A stretch of 33,888 nt of DNA from Anaerolineae bacterium (GTDB lineage: Bacteria > Chloroflexota > Anaerolineae > Promineifilales > Promineifilaceae): NCBI GenBank assembly GCA_019637635.1, contig JAHBVI010000072.1:1-33888 (forward strand), in the 5' to 3' direction. The notes below the pieces were generated by a model. That model was not told where the DNA came from and made no database searches. It saw nothing but the letters and a program-made list of their open reading frames with translations. Below, in pieces: positions 24,625 through 32,026 of the stretch (position 1 is the stretch's first letter; each line of letters begins with the position of its first letter). Both the position numbers and the translations under genes were made by a program.

Positions 24625-24639
24625 CTCACCAATCCCTGT

Positions 24640-26016
24640 TTATTGTTCAGCCGCCAGATGAATAGTTACCCCGTTGGCTGGGGGAGTACCACTACAATGC
24701 GTAATCAATTGTACCCAATCTACTCGTAATGTTGAGGCAGTTGTGTCGCCGTCTGTCAAACTGCTGATGCTTGGGCTAATATTGCGGCGGTCTAAGGCAC
24801 TGATATTACCAATGTTTAATCTCCATTCCAACCATACCTCATTGGGGTAGTTCGTGGACGTATGGTCAACGACAACATCATCTATAAGACTGAGACCAGT
24901 TTGGGCATCTTTCAAAGTAAAGATGAATTTATCGCCGAAATCCGTGCCATGTCCCAACGGCCCTTGCCCCCGGATTTTGATAAATTGTCGCCATTCTACC
25001 CAACTGGTTCCACCGGGTATACGCACACTTTGTACCATTTCCTCGTCCACAATGCGTCCCCAAATTACTTGATTACCGAAGAGAGTGCTATGTTGTCCTT
25101 CCCACGCCTGGTAAGCATCATTCTCAACAATGTGATAATAATGAATGTTGGGTACATCAAAGAATGTAGTTATTTCAAACCAGGGACGTGGGTCATCAAC
25201 CGGAAATTCAAAGCCTGGGTTGTAAAGGACAAGGTTCTGCCCTTCTATACATGATTCATCTGCGCGAACGACAGGTAAATAGACGAAATGACTGATGAAT
25301 GGAGGTATTAATCGATCCTGGATAAACTGGATCGGATTCAGGTAGCCATAGCTATCAGGCAGGTCAGGATAGGTGTAGCCCACTCCAGGAATATAGTTGG
25401 TGTTGCAATCTGGGAAATTGGGAAATAGATTGCCGCCATCGTAAAAAGTACGAATTTCAAAGTGTAAGTGTGAGTCATCGGATCCATAAGGGTGGACATC
25501 AGGAAAACGACCTGTATAGGGTTGTTGAAACACATAACCGATAATTTGCCCCGTTTCAACTGTATCTCCCTGACTGATTTGTGGGTTGCTCATATGCCAA
25601 TAAGCTGACCAAACATTTTCATCAGGATGATAGATAACTGCAGCAACGTTATCTGTTCCCCCATCAATATACTCCACTATACCCGAAGCTGCTGCTCTGA
25701 CGGGAACCCCTGCTGTATTGCCATCTCTCAAGTATAAATCTACTCCGGCGTGATAGAGTCTGTGCCAGCCCACATCAAAACAAGTAATATGATCTGGAAG
25801 GGGATGGACTAAATCCAGGTTCTTCACAGCAAAATCCGTATTTTCAAGTGTGGTGCCATGCTTTGAATTGGTCAGGACAATAAAGTCACCATCTAAAGGC
25901 CAGGCCCATACTTCAACCGGCGTCGGCACAGCCGCTGCTGTTGATTGCGTTATAGTGATCAAGCACGAGGCCAAAATGACTACAAATAACAGGCAGAGGA
26001 GGTTTTTATATCGCAT
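24640..26016 (-). CDS. Secreted M23 family metallopeptidase with C-terminal beta-rich domain, 458 aa
   Basis: N-terminal signal peptide (MRYKNLLCLLFVVILASCLI, cleavage probably after TAAA). The LytM/M23 domain has zinc ligands H89 and D93 (YHAGVDLY), H141 (AYWHMS) and H185 in SHLHFEI, with a lysostaphin-like layout. After about residue 240 come a spacer and a beta-sandwich-like C-terminal domain (NPGFEFPVDDPRPWFEI ... RVDWVQLITHCSG). Expected to cut peptidoglycan peptides or another extracellular target. Start ATG 26016 follows aaggaacgaactg. The gene is AT-richer than the nuo genes around it, consistent with insertion into the operon. Confidence 0.85.
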   Translation of the reverse strand: MRYKNLLCLLFVVILASCLITITQSTAAAVPTPVEVWAWPLDGDFIVLTNSKHGTTLENTDFAVKNLDLVHPLPDHITCFDVGWHRLYHAGVDLYLRDGNTAGVPVRAAASGIVEYIDGGTDNVAAVIYHPDENVWSAYWHMSNPQISQGDTVETGQIIGYVFQQPYTGRFPDVHPYGSDDSHLHFEIRTFYDGGNLFPNFPDCNTNYIPGVGYTYPDLPDSYGYLNPIQFIQDRLIPPFISHFVYLPVVRADESCIEGQNLVLYNPGFEFPVDDPRPWFEITTFFDVPNIHYYHIVENDAYQAWEGQHSTLFGNQVIWGRIVDEEMVQSVRIPGGTSWVEWRQFIKIRGQGPLGHGTDFGDKFIFTLKDAQTGLSLIDDVVVDHTSTNYPNEVWLEWRLNIGNISALDRRNISPSISSLTDGDTTASTLRVDWVQLITHCSGTPPANGVTIHLAAEQ

Positions 26017-26153
26017 CAGTTCGTTCCTTATTCATCCTTGTTTTAAGCTTGTGTCGTTGGAAAGAACTAAGTGGAGCATTGCATAAGTTTTTTCCGAGTT
26101 TAGGCGGCTTGTACCTCTGGCAAAAGATCGGAACAGATTTAAGCAAAGCTGTA

Positions 26154-26858
26154 CTAAGGAGTAAATAGCTCCACTGAAGCCAGAATCTCATTAAACAGCT
26201 CTAGAGTTTGCTTACATGGAGGGCCGTGAGGTGGCATTGGACTATCTGCACCGACATATACCCGGATAACCTGATCATCATGCGGAATGAAAACATCAGG
26301 CTGATCAAAGGTGACACCATCCTCAATGCGTAATGCCTGAGTACCCGCGATTTCCACAAGACTTTTGCTTGTTTGAAAGCTCTGAACTGAATCTTTATGC
26401 GGTGGCGTAGAATCAAGATGAAATTCTTGTTCTACAAACTGCTCCATAGACAATCTTTCGGGATTTTGCAGCACACTTACAATAACGCGATTTGAACCCG
26501 AACAGGTTTGTCCATAGCAGGCTGGTTTCAGATAGATGGATATAGACCTATAGGTCTCGTTGGTACTGGGCGATTCTTTCAGTTCAGATTCAGCCGGATA
26601 TTGTAGCGAATACCCTGCTACAGTATCTGTATAGGTGACCCATTCACCGACAGCAGTACAGGCATTTTGCTGGTCTGAACTTGTGGACGGTGGTGCCGGA
26701 TAGGGGTCTGGTTGCTCTATAACTGTGTCGGGTCCTGGGTAGCCAGGCTGTTGTTGTGTCGCTTGGGCCTGTTGCCCCAAGCCATATATGAACATGACAA
26801 TTAGTAATCCCAAAAACAGGAAACCTATCAGGCTTTTTGTTTTGCTCAAAACATGCAT
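26154..26858 (-). CDS. Secreted or membrane-anchored protein of unknown function, 234 aa
   Basis: An N-terminal hydrophobic segment (FLFLGLLIVMFIYGLGQ) serves as signal or anchor, followed by a Q/P-rich linker and a folded domain that opens with YTDTVAGYSLQYPAESEL, a pattern seen in PsbP-like and other small extracytoplasmic domains. Four cysteines in the domain could form disulfides. No catalytic motif. Start ATG 26858 follows aaagggagag. It precedes the M23 gene by 137 bp on the same strand; both are probably passengers within the nuo operon. Confidence 0.7.
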   Translation of the reverse strand: MHVLSKTKSLIGFLFLGLLIVMFIYGLGQQAQATQQQPGYPGPDTVIEQPDPYPAPPSTSSDQQNACTAVGEWVTYTDTVAGYSLQYPAESELKESPSTNETYRSISIYLKPACYGQTCSGSNRVIVSVLQNPERLSMEQFVEQEFHLDSTPPHKDSVQSFQTSKSLVEIAGTQALRIEDGVTFDQPDVFIPHDDQVIRVYVGADSPMPPHGPPCKQTLELFNEILASVELFTP

Positions 26859-26902
26859 TGCGAAAACTCTCCCTTTAATGTTCTGCTATTCAATCAGAAC
26901 CT

Positions 26903-26935
26903 CATTACCGATTACCGGCTTCCGTTTACCGGACT
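26903..26935. repeat. GATTACCG repeat at the nuoF 3' end
   Basis: Units cattaccgattaccgg and cgtttaccgg lie across the nuoF stop. The coding strand gives the ending N-G-S-R-stop from repeat sequence. Confidence 0.7.
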
Positions 26936-28180
26936 ATTCGCTTTTACCTTCGCTTCATACTCTTCAGGGAAGTGCCTGACGGTACTTAAAACTGGGTTGA
27001 TGGCAAAGTCACCCAACGCGCACAGCGTCCGCCCGCCAATTTGCCCGGCGACGCTTTTCAACACGCGCAGGTCTTCGGCCGTGCCATGCCCGTGATAAAT
27101 TTTGTGCAGCAGTTGATCCATCCAATACGTGCCCTCCCGGCAGGGTGTACATTTGCCACACGACTCATGCTTGAAAAAGTGGACGCACTTCATCGCCATC
27201 CACACCATATCCGTCGTCTCGTCCATTATGACCACCGACGCCGATCCCATCACCGAGCCGTATTTGTCCAGCCCTTCGTAGGTAATGGGCGCGTCCAGGG
27301 CATCTTCCTTCACCACCGGGCCAGAGCCGCCGCTGGGCAGCATCGCCTTAAACTTCTTGCCGCCGGGAATGCCGCCACCGTACTGCTCGCCGAAAATCAA
27401 CTCCCGGTAGGTCATGCCCATGATCACTTCGTAGTTGCCCGGTTTGTTCACGTGCCCACTCAGGCAGACGATTTTCGGCCCGGTGCTGCGTTCCGTGCCC
27501 ATGCTCTTATACCAATCCGCACCGTTCGTGATGATGGCGGGCACATTCGCCAGCGTTTCTGTGTTGTTAACGACGGTCGGTTTGTGGTACAGCCCTTCAA
27601 TGGCCGGAAACGGCGGTTTTGACCAGGGCTGCCCCAATTCACCCATCAGCGAATTGAGCAGCGCCGTCTCCTCGCCGCAAATGTAAGCGCCTGCGCCGTA
27701 GTAGGGGGCCAGGTCACAGCTAAAATCGCTGCCCAAAATGTTTTCGCCCAACAAACCGGCGGCATAACACTCCTGCACCGCCTCCTCAAAGGCATAACCA
27801 GCGTCCATAAATTCGCCGCGCATGTAGTTGTAGATGCGTTTGGCCCCCACCGCATAGGCGCAAATCAGCGCGCCCTCAATCACCTGATGCGGATTGTATT
27901 CCAGCAGTTCGCGGTCTTTGAACGTGCCCATCTCCGATTCGTCGGAATTGATGGTCACATACACTTCCTGCGCCCCTTTAGGGATGAATGTCCACTTGAG
28001 GCCGGTGGGAAAACCGGCCCCACCCCGGCCCCGCAGCCCGGACGCCTTGACCACATCGGTCACTTCGGCCGGTTTCATGGTCAACGCTTTCTTGAGCGCC
28101 TCATAGCCACCATGTTCCTGGTAAACGTCCAGCTTTTTTATATTCTCAATATCCCGATGCCGTAATAGTATGTGTGCCAT
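26912..28180 (-). CDS. nuoF: NADH-quinone oxidoreductase subunit F
   Basis: The 422-aa NADH- and FMN-binding subunit. The flavin/NADH glycine-rich loop is GRGGAGFPTG (residues 51-60), the second glycine-rich region is around YGAGAYICGEETALLNSLMG, and the [4Fe-4S] N3 ligands are C341, C344, C347 and C387 (ESCGKCTPCREG; TLCALG). It accepts hydride from NADH and feeds NuoE/NuoG. It follows nuoE across a palindromic spacer; downstream the operon is interrupted by non-nuo genes. Confidence 0.97.
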   Translation of the reverse strand: MAHILLRHRDIENIKKLDVYQEHGGYEALKKALTMKPAEVTDVVKASGLRGRGGAGFPTGLKWTFIPKGAQEVYVTINSDESEMGTFKDRELLEYNPHQVIEGALICAYAVGAKRIYNYMRGEFMDAGYAFEEAVQECYAAGLLGENILGSDFSCDLAPYYGAGAYICGEETALLNSLMGELGQPWSKPPFPAIEGLYHKPTVVNNTETLANVPAIITNGADWYKSMGTERSTGPKIVCLSGHVNKPGNYEVIMGMTYRELIFGEQYGGGIPGGKKFKAMLPSGGSGPVVKEDALDAPITYEGLDKYGSVMGSASVVIMDETTDMVWMAMKCVHFFKHESCGKCTPCREGTYWMDQLLHKIYHGHGTAEDLRVLKSVAGQIGGRTLCALGDFAINPVLSTVRHFPEEYEAKVKANSPVNGSR

Positions 28181-28191
28181 ATAGCTCTCAA

Positions 28192-28224
28192 AGACCCTAA
28201 GGGTTTCTGAAACCCTTAGGGTCT
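28192..28224. repeat. Palindrome between nuoF and nuoE
   Basis: agaccctaagggttt (28192-28206), 3-nt loop, and exact reverse complement (28210-28224). The nuoE stop (TAA, 28216-28218) and its last codons (L-V-R-P) are encoded by the palindrome. Confidence 0.88.
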
Positions 28225-28776
28225 GACCAGTTCACCACTTTTGGCGTATGCCGTGATCTTCTCAACCACTGAGGTATCAACTGTTTCCGCAGCGGCCTCT
28301 TCACGCAATCGTTCCAGGAGCGCGTCAAATTTTGCTTCGTCCAGGTTTTCTTCAAACTTGAGATTGCACTGCAACATAGGGGCGCGGTCACAGGCGGCCA
28401 GGCACATCACCGTTTTGATGGTGAACAGGCCATCGGCCGTTGTCTCATCCACACCTATGCCCAATTTGCCACAGGCCATTTCCACAAACTGATCGGCTCC
28501 CCGCAGGGCGCAGGCCAGGTCGTTGCAAATTTCCAGCACGTATTTACCCACCGGCTCTTCGTAGTACAGGGTGTAAAAACCGGCCAGCGACAGGATGTGC
28601 GTGGGGTCTAAATCCAAAATGGCCGCCACTTCGCGCATGGCCTCGTCGCTCATATAGCCGTAGTGGTGCTGCGCCAGGTGCATCAGCGGCAGCACGGCCG
28701 ACTTTTTATGCGGGAATCGGGCAATGATGCCCTCAATTTCTGCTGCGTATTTTTCGGTAAATGTCATGGTTGTCAC
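28216..28776 (-). CDS. nuoE: NADH-quinone oxidoreductase subunit E
   Basis: A 186-aa thioredoxin-fold subunit with the [2Fe-2S] cluster N1a. The ligands are in the canonical C-x4-C ... C-x3-C pattern: C84, C89, C125, C129 (EICNDLACA; VMCLAACD). Partner of NuoF in the NADH module. The ATG overlaps the nuoD stop (ATGA). The C-terminal tail beyond the cluster is longer than in many homologues and ends in repeat-encoded residues. Confidence 0.97.
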   Translation of the reverse strand: MTTMTFTEKYAAEIEGIIARFPHKKSAVLPLMHLAQHHYGYMSDEAMREVAAILDLDPTHILSLAGFYTLYYEEPVGKYVLEICNDLACALRGADQFVEMACGKLGIGVDETTADGLFTIKTVMCLAACDRAPMLQCNLKFEENLDEAKFDALLERLREEAAAETVDTSVVEKITAYAKSGELVRP

Positions 28777-30029
28777 CGGTCAATTTCACCCAACACAATA
28801 TCCACCGAGCCAATGATGGAAACCACATCGGCCACAAACCGCCCTTTGGACATGTGTGGCAGCGAGGCCAGATGCACATAGGAGGGGGTGCGGAAGTGGC
28901 AGCGGGCCGGTTTGGGGCCGCCATCGCCGCGCAGATAACAGGCAAATTCGCCGCGTGGTGACTCGATGCTCTGGTAAACGTATCCGGCGGGGGCAGTGAA
29001 CCCTTCTGTCCATAGTTTGAAGTGGTGGATGACGGCTTCCATGCTGCGGCCTAATTCGGCGCGGGGTGGGGGTACAATTTTGCGGTCGTCAATGTTGACG
29101 GGGCCTTTGGGTAATTTATTCAATGCCTGTTCAATGATGCGCAGGCTTTGCCGCATCTCTTCCATGCGACAGAGGTAGCGGGCGTACACGTCCCCCTCGG
29201 TGGCTACGGGCACGTCAAAGTCGTACTCCTCGTAACCGCAGTAGGGTTGGGCTTTGCGGATATCCCAGTTGACGCCGGAGCCACGTAGAGACGGGCCGGT
29301 CATGCCCCAGGCTACGGCCGTAGCCGCATCCACCACGCCAATATCCTTCGTCCGCGCCAGCCAGATGGGGTTCTTTTTGGTTAAGGCTTCGTAATCGGCA
29401 ATCCGGGCGGGCATAAATTCCAGGAACTGCCGCACGGCCGGTTCAAACTCTTCCGGTATGTCCCGCCACAACCCACCAGGGCGGAAATAGCTCACCATCA
29501 TCCGCTGCCCACTGCACATCTCAAACAGGTCTAAAATATATTCTCGTTCGCGGAAGCAGTAGAGGAAAACGGACATCGCCGCCAGGTCGAGCGCATGGGT
29601 GCCCAGCCAGACCAGATGGCTGCTGACGCGCGCCAGTTCCGTCAGGATCACCCGGATCACCTGAGCGCGGGGCGTGGCTTCTACCCCCAGCAGCTTTTCC
29701 ACCGCCAGGATGTAGCCCAGATTGTTGGACATCGGCGAGAGGTAATCCAGGCGGTCGGTCATCACCAGCGCTTTGGTGTAGGTTTTGGCCTCCATGTTTT
29801 TCTCCACGCCGGTGTGCAGAAAACCAATATCCGGGGCCATATTGACCACATTCTCACCATCCAGTTCCAGCAACAATCGCAGCACGCCGTGTGTGCTGGG
29901 ATGCTGTGGCCCCATGCTGAGGAGCAAATGCTCTTCGGCATCCTCAATTTCCATCCCCGTGCCCACTTTGGCCCGGAGTTCTTCTACCGTTAACTCTTGA
30001 ATGGTGTCACCGCCAGAGGGTAGTTGCAT
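28773..30029 (-). CDS. nuoD: NADH-quinone oxidoreductase subunit D
   Basis: A 418-aa subunit of the quinone-reducing module, related to NiFe-hydrogenase large subunits. Hallmarks: LLLSMGPQHPSTHGVLRL, HTGVEKNMEAKTYTKA, DRLDYLSPMSNN, and the C-terminal PSYVHLASLPHMSKGRFVAD. Start ATG 30029 (MQLPSGGD) follows tagaggacact. An in-frame ATG at 30077 would add residues translated from the acgttttacg repeat and is rejected. Confidence 0.96.
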   Translation of the reverse strand: MQLPSGGDTIQELTVEELRAKVGTGMEIEDAEEHLLLSMGPQHPSTHGVLRLLLELDGENVVNMAPDIGFLHTGVEKNMEAKTYTKALVMTDRLDYLSPMSNNLGYILAVEKLLGVEATPRAQVIRVILTELARVSSHLVWLGTHALDLAAMSVFLYCFREREYILDLFEMCSGQRMMVSYFRPGGLWRDIPEEFEPAVRQFLEFMPARIADYEALTKKNPIWLARTKDIGVVDAATAVAWGMTGPSLRGSGVNWDIRKAQPYCGYEEYDFDVPVATEGDVYARYLCRMEEMRQSLRIIEQALNKLPKGPVNIDDRKIVPPPRAELGRSMEAVIHHFKLWTEGFTAPAGYVYQSIESPRGEFACYLRGDGGPKPARCHFRTPSYVHLASLPHMSKGRFVADVVSIIGSVDIVLGEIDR

Positions 30030-30050
30030 AGTGTCCTCTAAAACGTAAAA

Positions 30051-30095
30051 CGTAAAACGTAAAACGTGAGGGAGCATGACGTTTTACGTTTTACG
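30051..30095. repeat. Inverted repeat of ACGTTTT units between nuoD and nuoC
   Basis: Left arm of cgtaaaa units (30051-30067) pairs perfectly with acgttttacgttttacg (30079-30095). Further units of aaaacgt extend the left side from 30040, making it part tandem, part inverted. Confidence 0.85.
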
Positions 30096-30096
30096 G

Positions 30097-30618
30097 TCAA
30101 TCTTTTGCGTATGGCTTTTTCGCGTCAATTTCCTGCCAGTTGAACGAGAACTGGACTTCTTCGTAGCCGAGCGGGTAATCTTTGCGCAGGGGGTGCCCCT
30201 GCCAATCTTCCGGCAAGAAAAGACGCCGTAAGCCGCCATTGCCCTGAAAACGAATGCCCATCAGGTCATACACTTCCATTTCCAGCCAGGTGGCAATGGC
30301 CCACACCTCGCCTAATGTTTCTGGCCCCTCGTCCGGGTCTTCTACCCAGACACGCAGGCGCAGCCGGTGGTTTTTGGGGATGGAATAGAGATGATAACTG
30401 ACGGCAAAGCGGGGAAAATCGGGCAGATAATCGTCGCCCACAATATCCGAGAGAAAGTTGTATTGCAATTCGGCGTCATCGCGCAAAAGGTGGCCGATGG
30501 CTTTTAGTTTGTCCGCCTGAACAATAAGCGTGCGCTCCCCGCGAAAATCCACCACTTCTTCAATGGCCTCCGGGTAAGCGGCTTTGATTTTGTCTACAAC
30601 GAGTTGATCCTGGGTCAT
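30097..30618 (-). CDS. nuoC: NADH-quinone oxidoreductase subunit C
   Basis: A 173-aa soluble subunit (30 kDa type) that supports NuoD and NuoB. Typical features: DYLPDFPRFAVSYHLYSI, EREVYDLMGI-like EMEVYDLMGIRFQGN, and the end DWQGHPLRKDYPLGYEEV. ATG 30618 is preferred over the TTG at 30621; agagagg lies a few bases upstream. It is separate from NuoD, not fused as in E. coli. Confidence 0.96.
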   Translation of the reverse strand: MTQDQLVVDKIKAAYPEAIEEVVDFRGERTLIVQADKLKAIGHLLRDDAELQYNFLSDIVGDDYLPDFPRFAVSYHLYSIPKNHRLRLRVWVEDPDEGPETLGEVWAIATWLEMEVYDLMGIRFQGNGGLRRLFLPEDWQGHPLRKDYPLGYEEVQFSFNWQEIDAKKPYAKD

Positions 30619-30633
30619 CAATGCCTCTCTGTA

Positions 30634-30666
30634 AGAAGCCGGGTTTTTCGCAAAAACCCGGCTTCT
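30634..30666. repeat. Palindrome between nuoC and nuoB
   Basis: agaagccgggttttt (30634-30648), 3-nt loop cgc, and the exact reverse complement (30652-30666). Confidence 0.88.
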
Positions 30667-30675
30667 GCTGGACGG

Positions 30676-31158
30676 TCAGGCGTATTTGGTCAATTTTTCG
30701 CCGCGCACTTTTTCGTGCAGGGTCATAATGCCGTTGATGAGCGCTTCGGGGCGGGGCGGGCAGCCGGCGACGTAAACGTCTACGGGCACAATCTCGTCCA
30801 CGCCTTGCACAATGGCATAGTTGTTGAAGATGCCACCACAGGAGGCACAGTCGCCCATGGCGATGACCCATTTCGGTTCCGGCATCTGGTCGTACAGGCG
30901 GCGGACAACGGGGGCCATTTTGCGGGAGACACGGCCGGCGACAATCATCAAATCCGCCTGGCGCGGTGACGGCCGATTCAACTCCATGCCGAAGCGCGAG
31001 GCGTCAAAGTGTGAAGCCTGGGACCCCATCATTTCGATGGCACAGCAGGCCAGACCAAACAGGAGAGGCCACATGGCATTGGTGCGGCCCCAGTTCACGA
31101 CATCTTCCAGACGATGGGTGACAACACCCATATTGCCCAGTTTTTGTTCTATTCCCAT
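30676..31158 (-). CDS. nuoB: NADH-quinone oxidoreductase subunit B
   Basis: A 160-aa subunit carrying cluster N2, the direct donor to quinone. Ligand cysteines: adjacent C38 and C39 (FGLACCAIEMM), C104 (MGDCASCGG) and C133 (AGCPPRPEALI). Complete and of normal length. The start overlaps nuoA's end by 10 bp, so the two are coupled. It ends in TGA, one of the genes showing that TGA is a normal stop here. Confidence 0.97.
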   Translation of the reverse strand: MGIEQKLGNMGVVTHRLEDVVNWGRTNAMWPLLFGLACCAIEMMGSQASHFDASRFGMELNRPSPRQADLMIVAGRVSRKMAPVVRRLYDQMPEPKWVIAMGDCASCGGIFNNYAIVQGVDEIVPVDVYVAGCPPRPEALINGIMTLHEKVRGEKLTKYA

Positions 31159-31529
31159 TCCAAAATCCCTTTTTTCCAGACCCAGACGTCACCGAGAATG
31201 AAAAGGAACATAAAAACCCCCATCACTGCCAGGCCATAAAAGCCCAAGTCGCGGAAGGTGACGGCCCAGGGGACTAACAGAATAATATCCACATCAAAGA
31301 GAATGAAGAGAACGGCGATCCGGTAAAACTTTACCGGCAGGCGGCGCTGTGCTTCGCCAATGGCGGCCATACCCGACTCGTAAGCGACGTATTTGTGGGG
31401 GGCGGCATTCTCAGGGGAACGTTTTGGCCCTAACAAGAGGGAGAGGGCGGGCAGCAGCAGCGCAAAAAAGAGGGCCACCAGCAGCAGCATGAAGATGGGC
31501 AGGTAATCAACAATGATTGGGTTATCCAT
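31149..31529 (-). CDS. nuoA: NADH-quinone oxidoreductase subunit A
   Basis: A 126-aa, three-helix membrane subunit next to NuoH and NuoJ. It contains the conserved KYVAYESGM segment and the FILFDVDIILLVPWAV helix with its acidic residues. Start ATG 31529 (MDNPIIVDYLPIFM) is chosen over ATG 31574, as family members begin shortly before the first helix; agagag lies about 11 nt upstream. First gene of the nuo operon. Confidence 0.95.
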   Translation of the reverse strand: MDNPIIVDYLPIFMLLLVALFFALLLPALSLLLGPKRSPENAAPHKYVAYESGMAAIGEAQRRLPVKFYRIAVLFILFDVDIILLVPWAVTFRDLGFYGLAVMGVFMFLFILGDVWVWKKGILEWE

Positions 31530-31695
31530 GTGATGGTTTCTCTCTTCCGCGGAGTTACACGATTGCAGGCTCAAGAAACGGATTAGGGGAGGTACGCACC
31601 GGTGACGCGGTTAGAAACCGGTCACAACTATTGAACTGATCTCTCCTGATTTGTAATGGCGCCTGCTGTCGTCACTTCCAAAAGTTACTATGTGC

Positions 31696-31724
31696 ATTCT
31701 ATCACAAGCACCAGGGGGCGACAA
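31696..31724 (-). promoter_or_regulatory. Candidate sigma-70-type promoter of the nuo operon
   Basis: On the minus strand, TTGTCG (31719-31724) and TAGAAT (31696-31701) are separated by exactly 17 nt. Transcription would begin near 31689, leaving a leader of about 160 nt before nuoA. The divergent gap 31530-32026 contains no convincing gene: it holds this promoter, the rhs promoter and two ACGGCCGT sites, at 31804 and 31910. Confidence 0.55.
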
Positions 31725-31906
31725 CAAAAGCAAAGGGTGGCAGTACCAGGCACGGAGCAAACGGCGCTGGATATTCGCACTATCGGCTTGTGCGATTTTT
31801 GGCACGGCCGTGACCCCCATCGTACAATCTGGGAGAACGTTCTTTCTATACTGCCAGGAAGATTGATACGTCAGGAACAAATGATATTTTTATGCAAAAT
31901 TCATCG

Positions 31907-31935
31907 TTGACGGCCGTACCGCACCCCGCTACAAT
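31907..31935 (+). promoter_or_regulatory. Strong sigma-70-type promoter for the RHS-core gene
   Basis: TTGACG (31907-31912) and TACAAT (31930-31935) with a 17-nt spacer, each one mismatch from consensus. The ACGGCCGT octamer overlaps the -35 box. The leader to the ATG at 32027 is about 85 nt and ends in a near-perfect aggagg ribosome site. Confidence 0.65.
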
Positions 31936-32026
31936 CCGGCCCCAGTTGTGTGGAGCCACCGGTCAGCCAACCGGAGCCGCTCAACTAATGATAATTTATA
32001 ATTGACAATTTCAGGAGGAAGTACAC

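Noticed and set aside
31775..31800. Hairpin tcgcac/gtgcga followed by TTTTT as a terminator
   Set aside because: Only 6 bp of stem and no plus-strand gene or promoter is seen upstream that it could serve.
31611..31880. Small open frame in the gap between nuoA and the RHS-core gene
   Set aside because: No ribosome site or family-like sequence; it overlaps the nuo promoter candidate.
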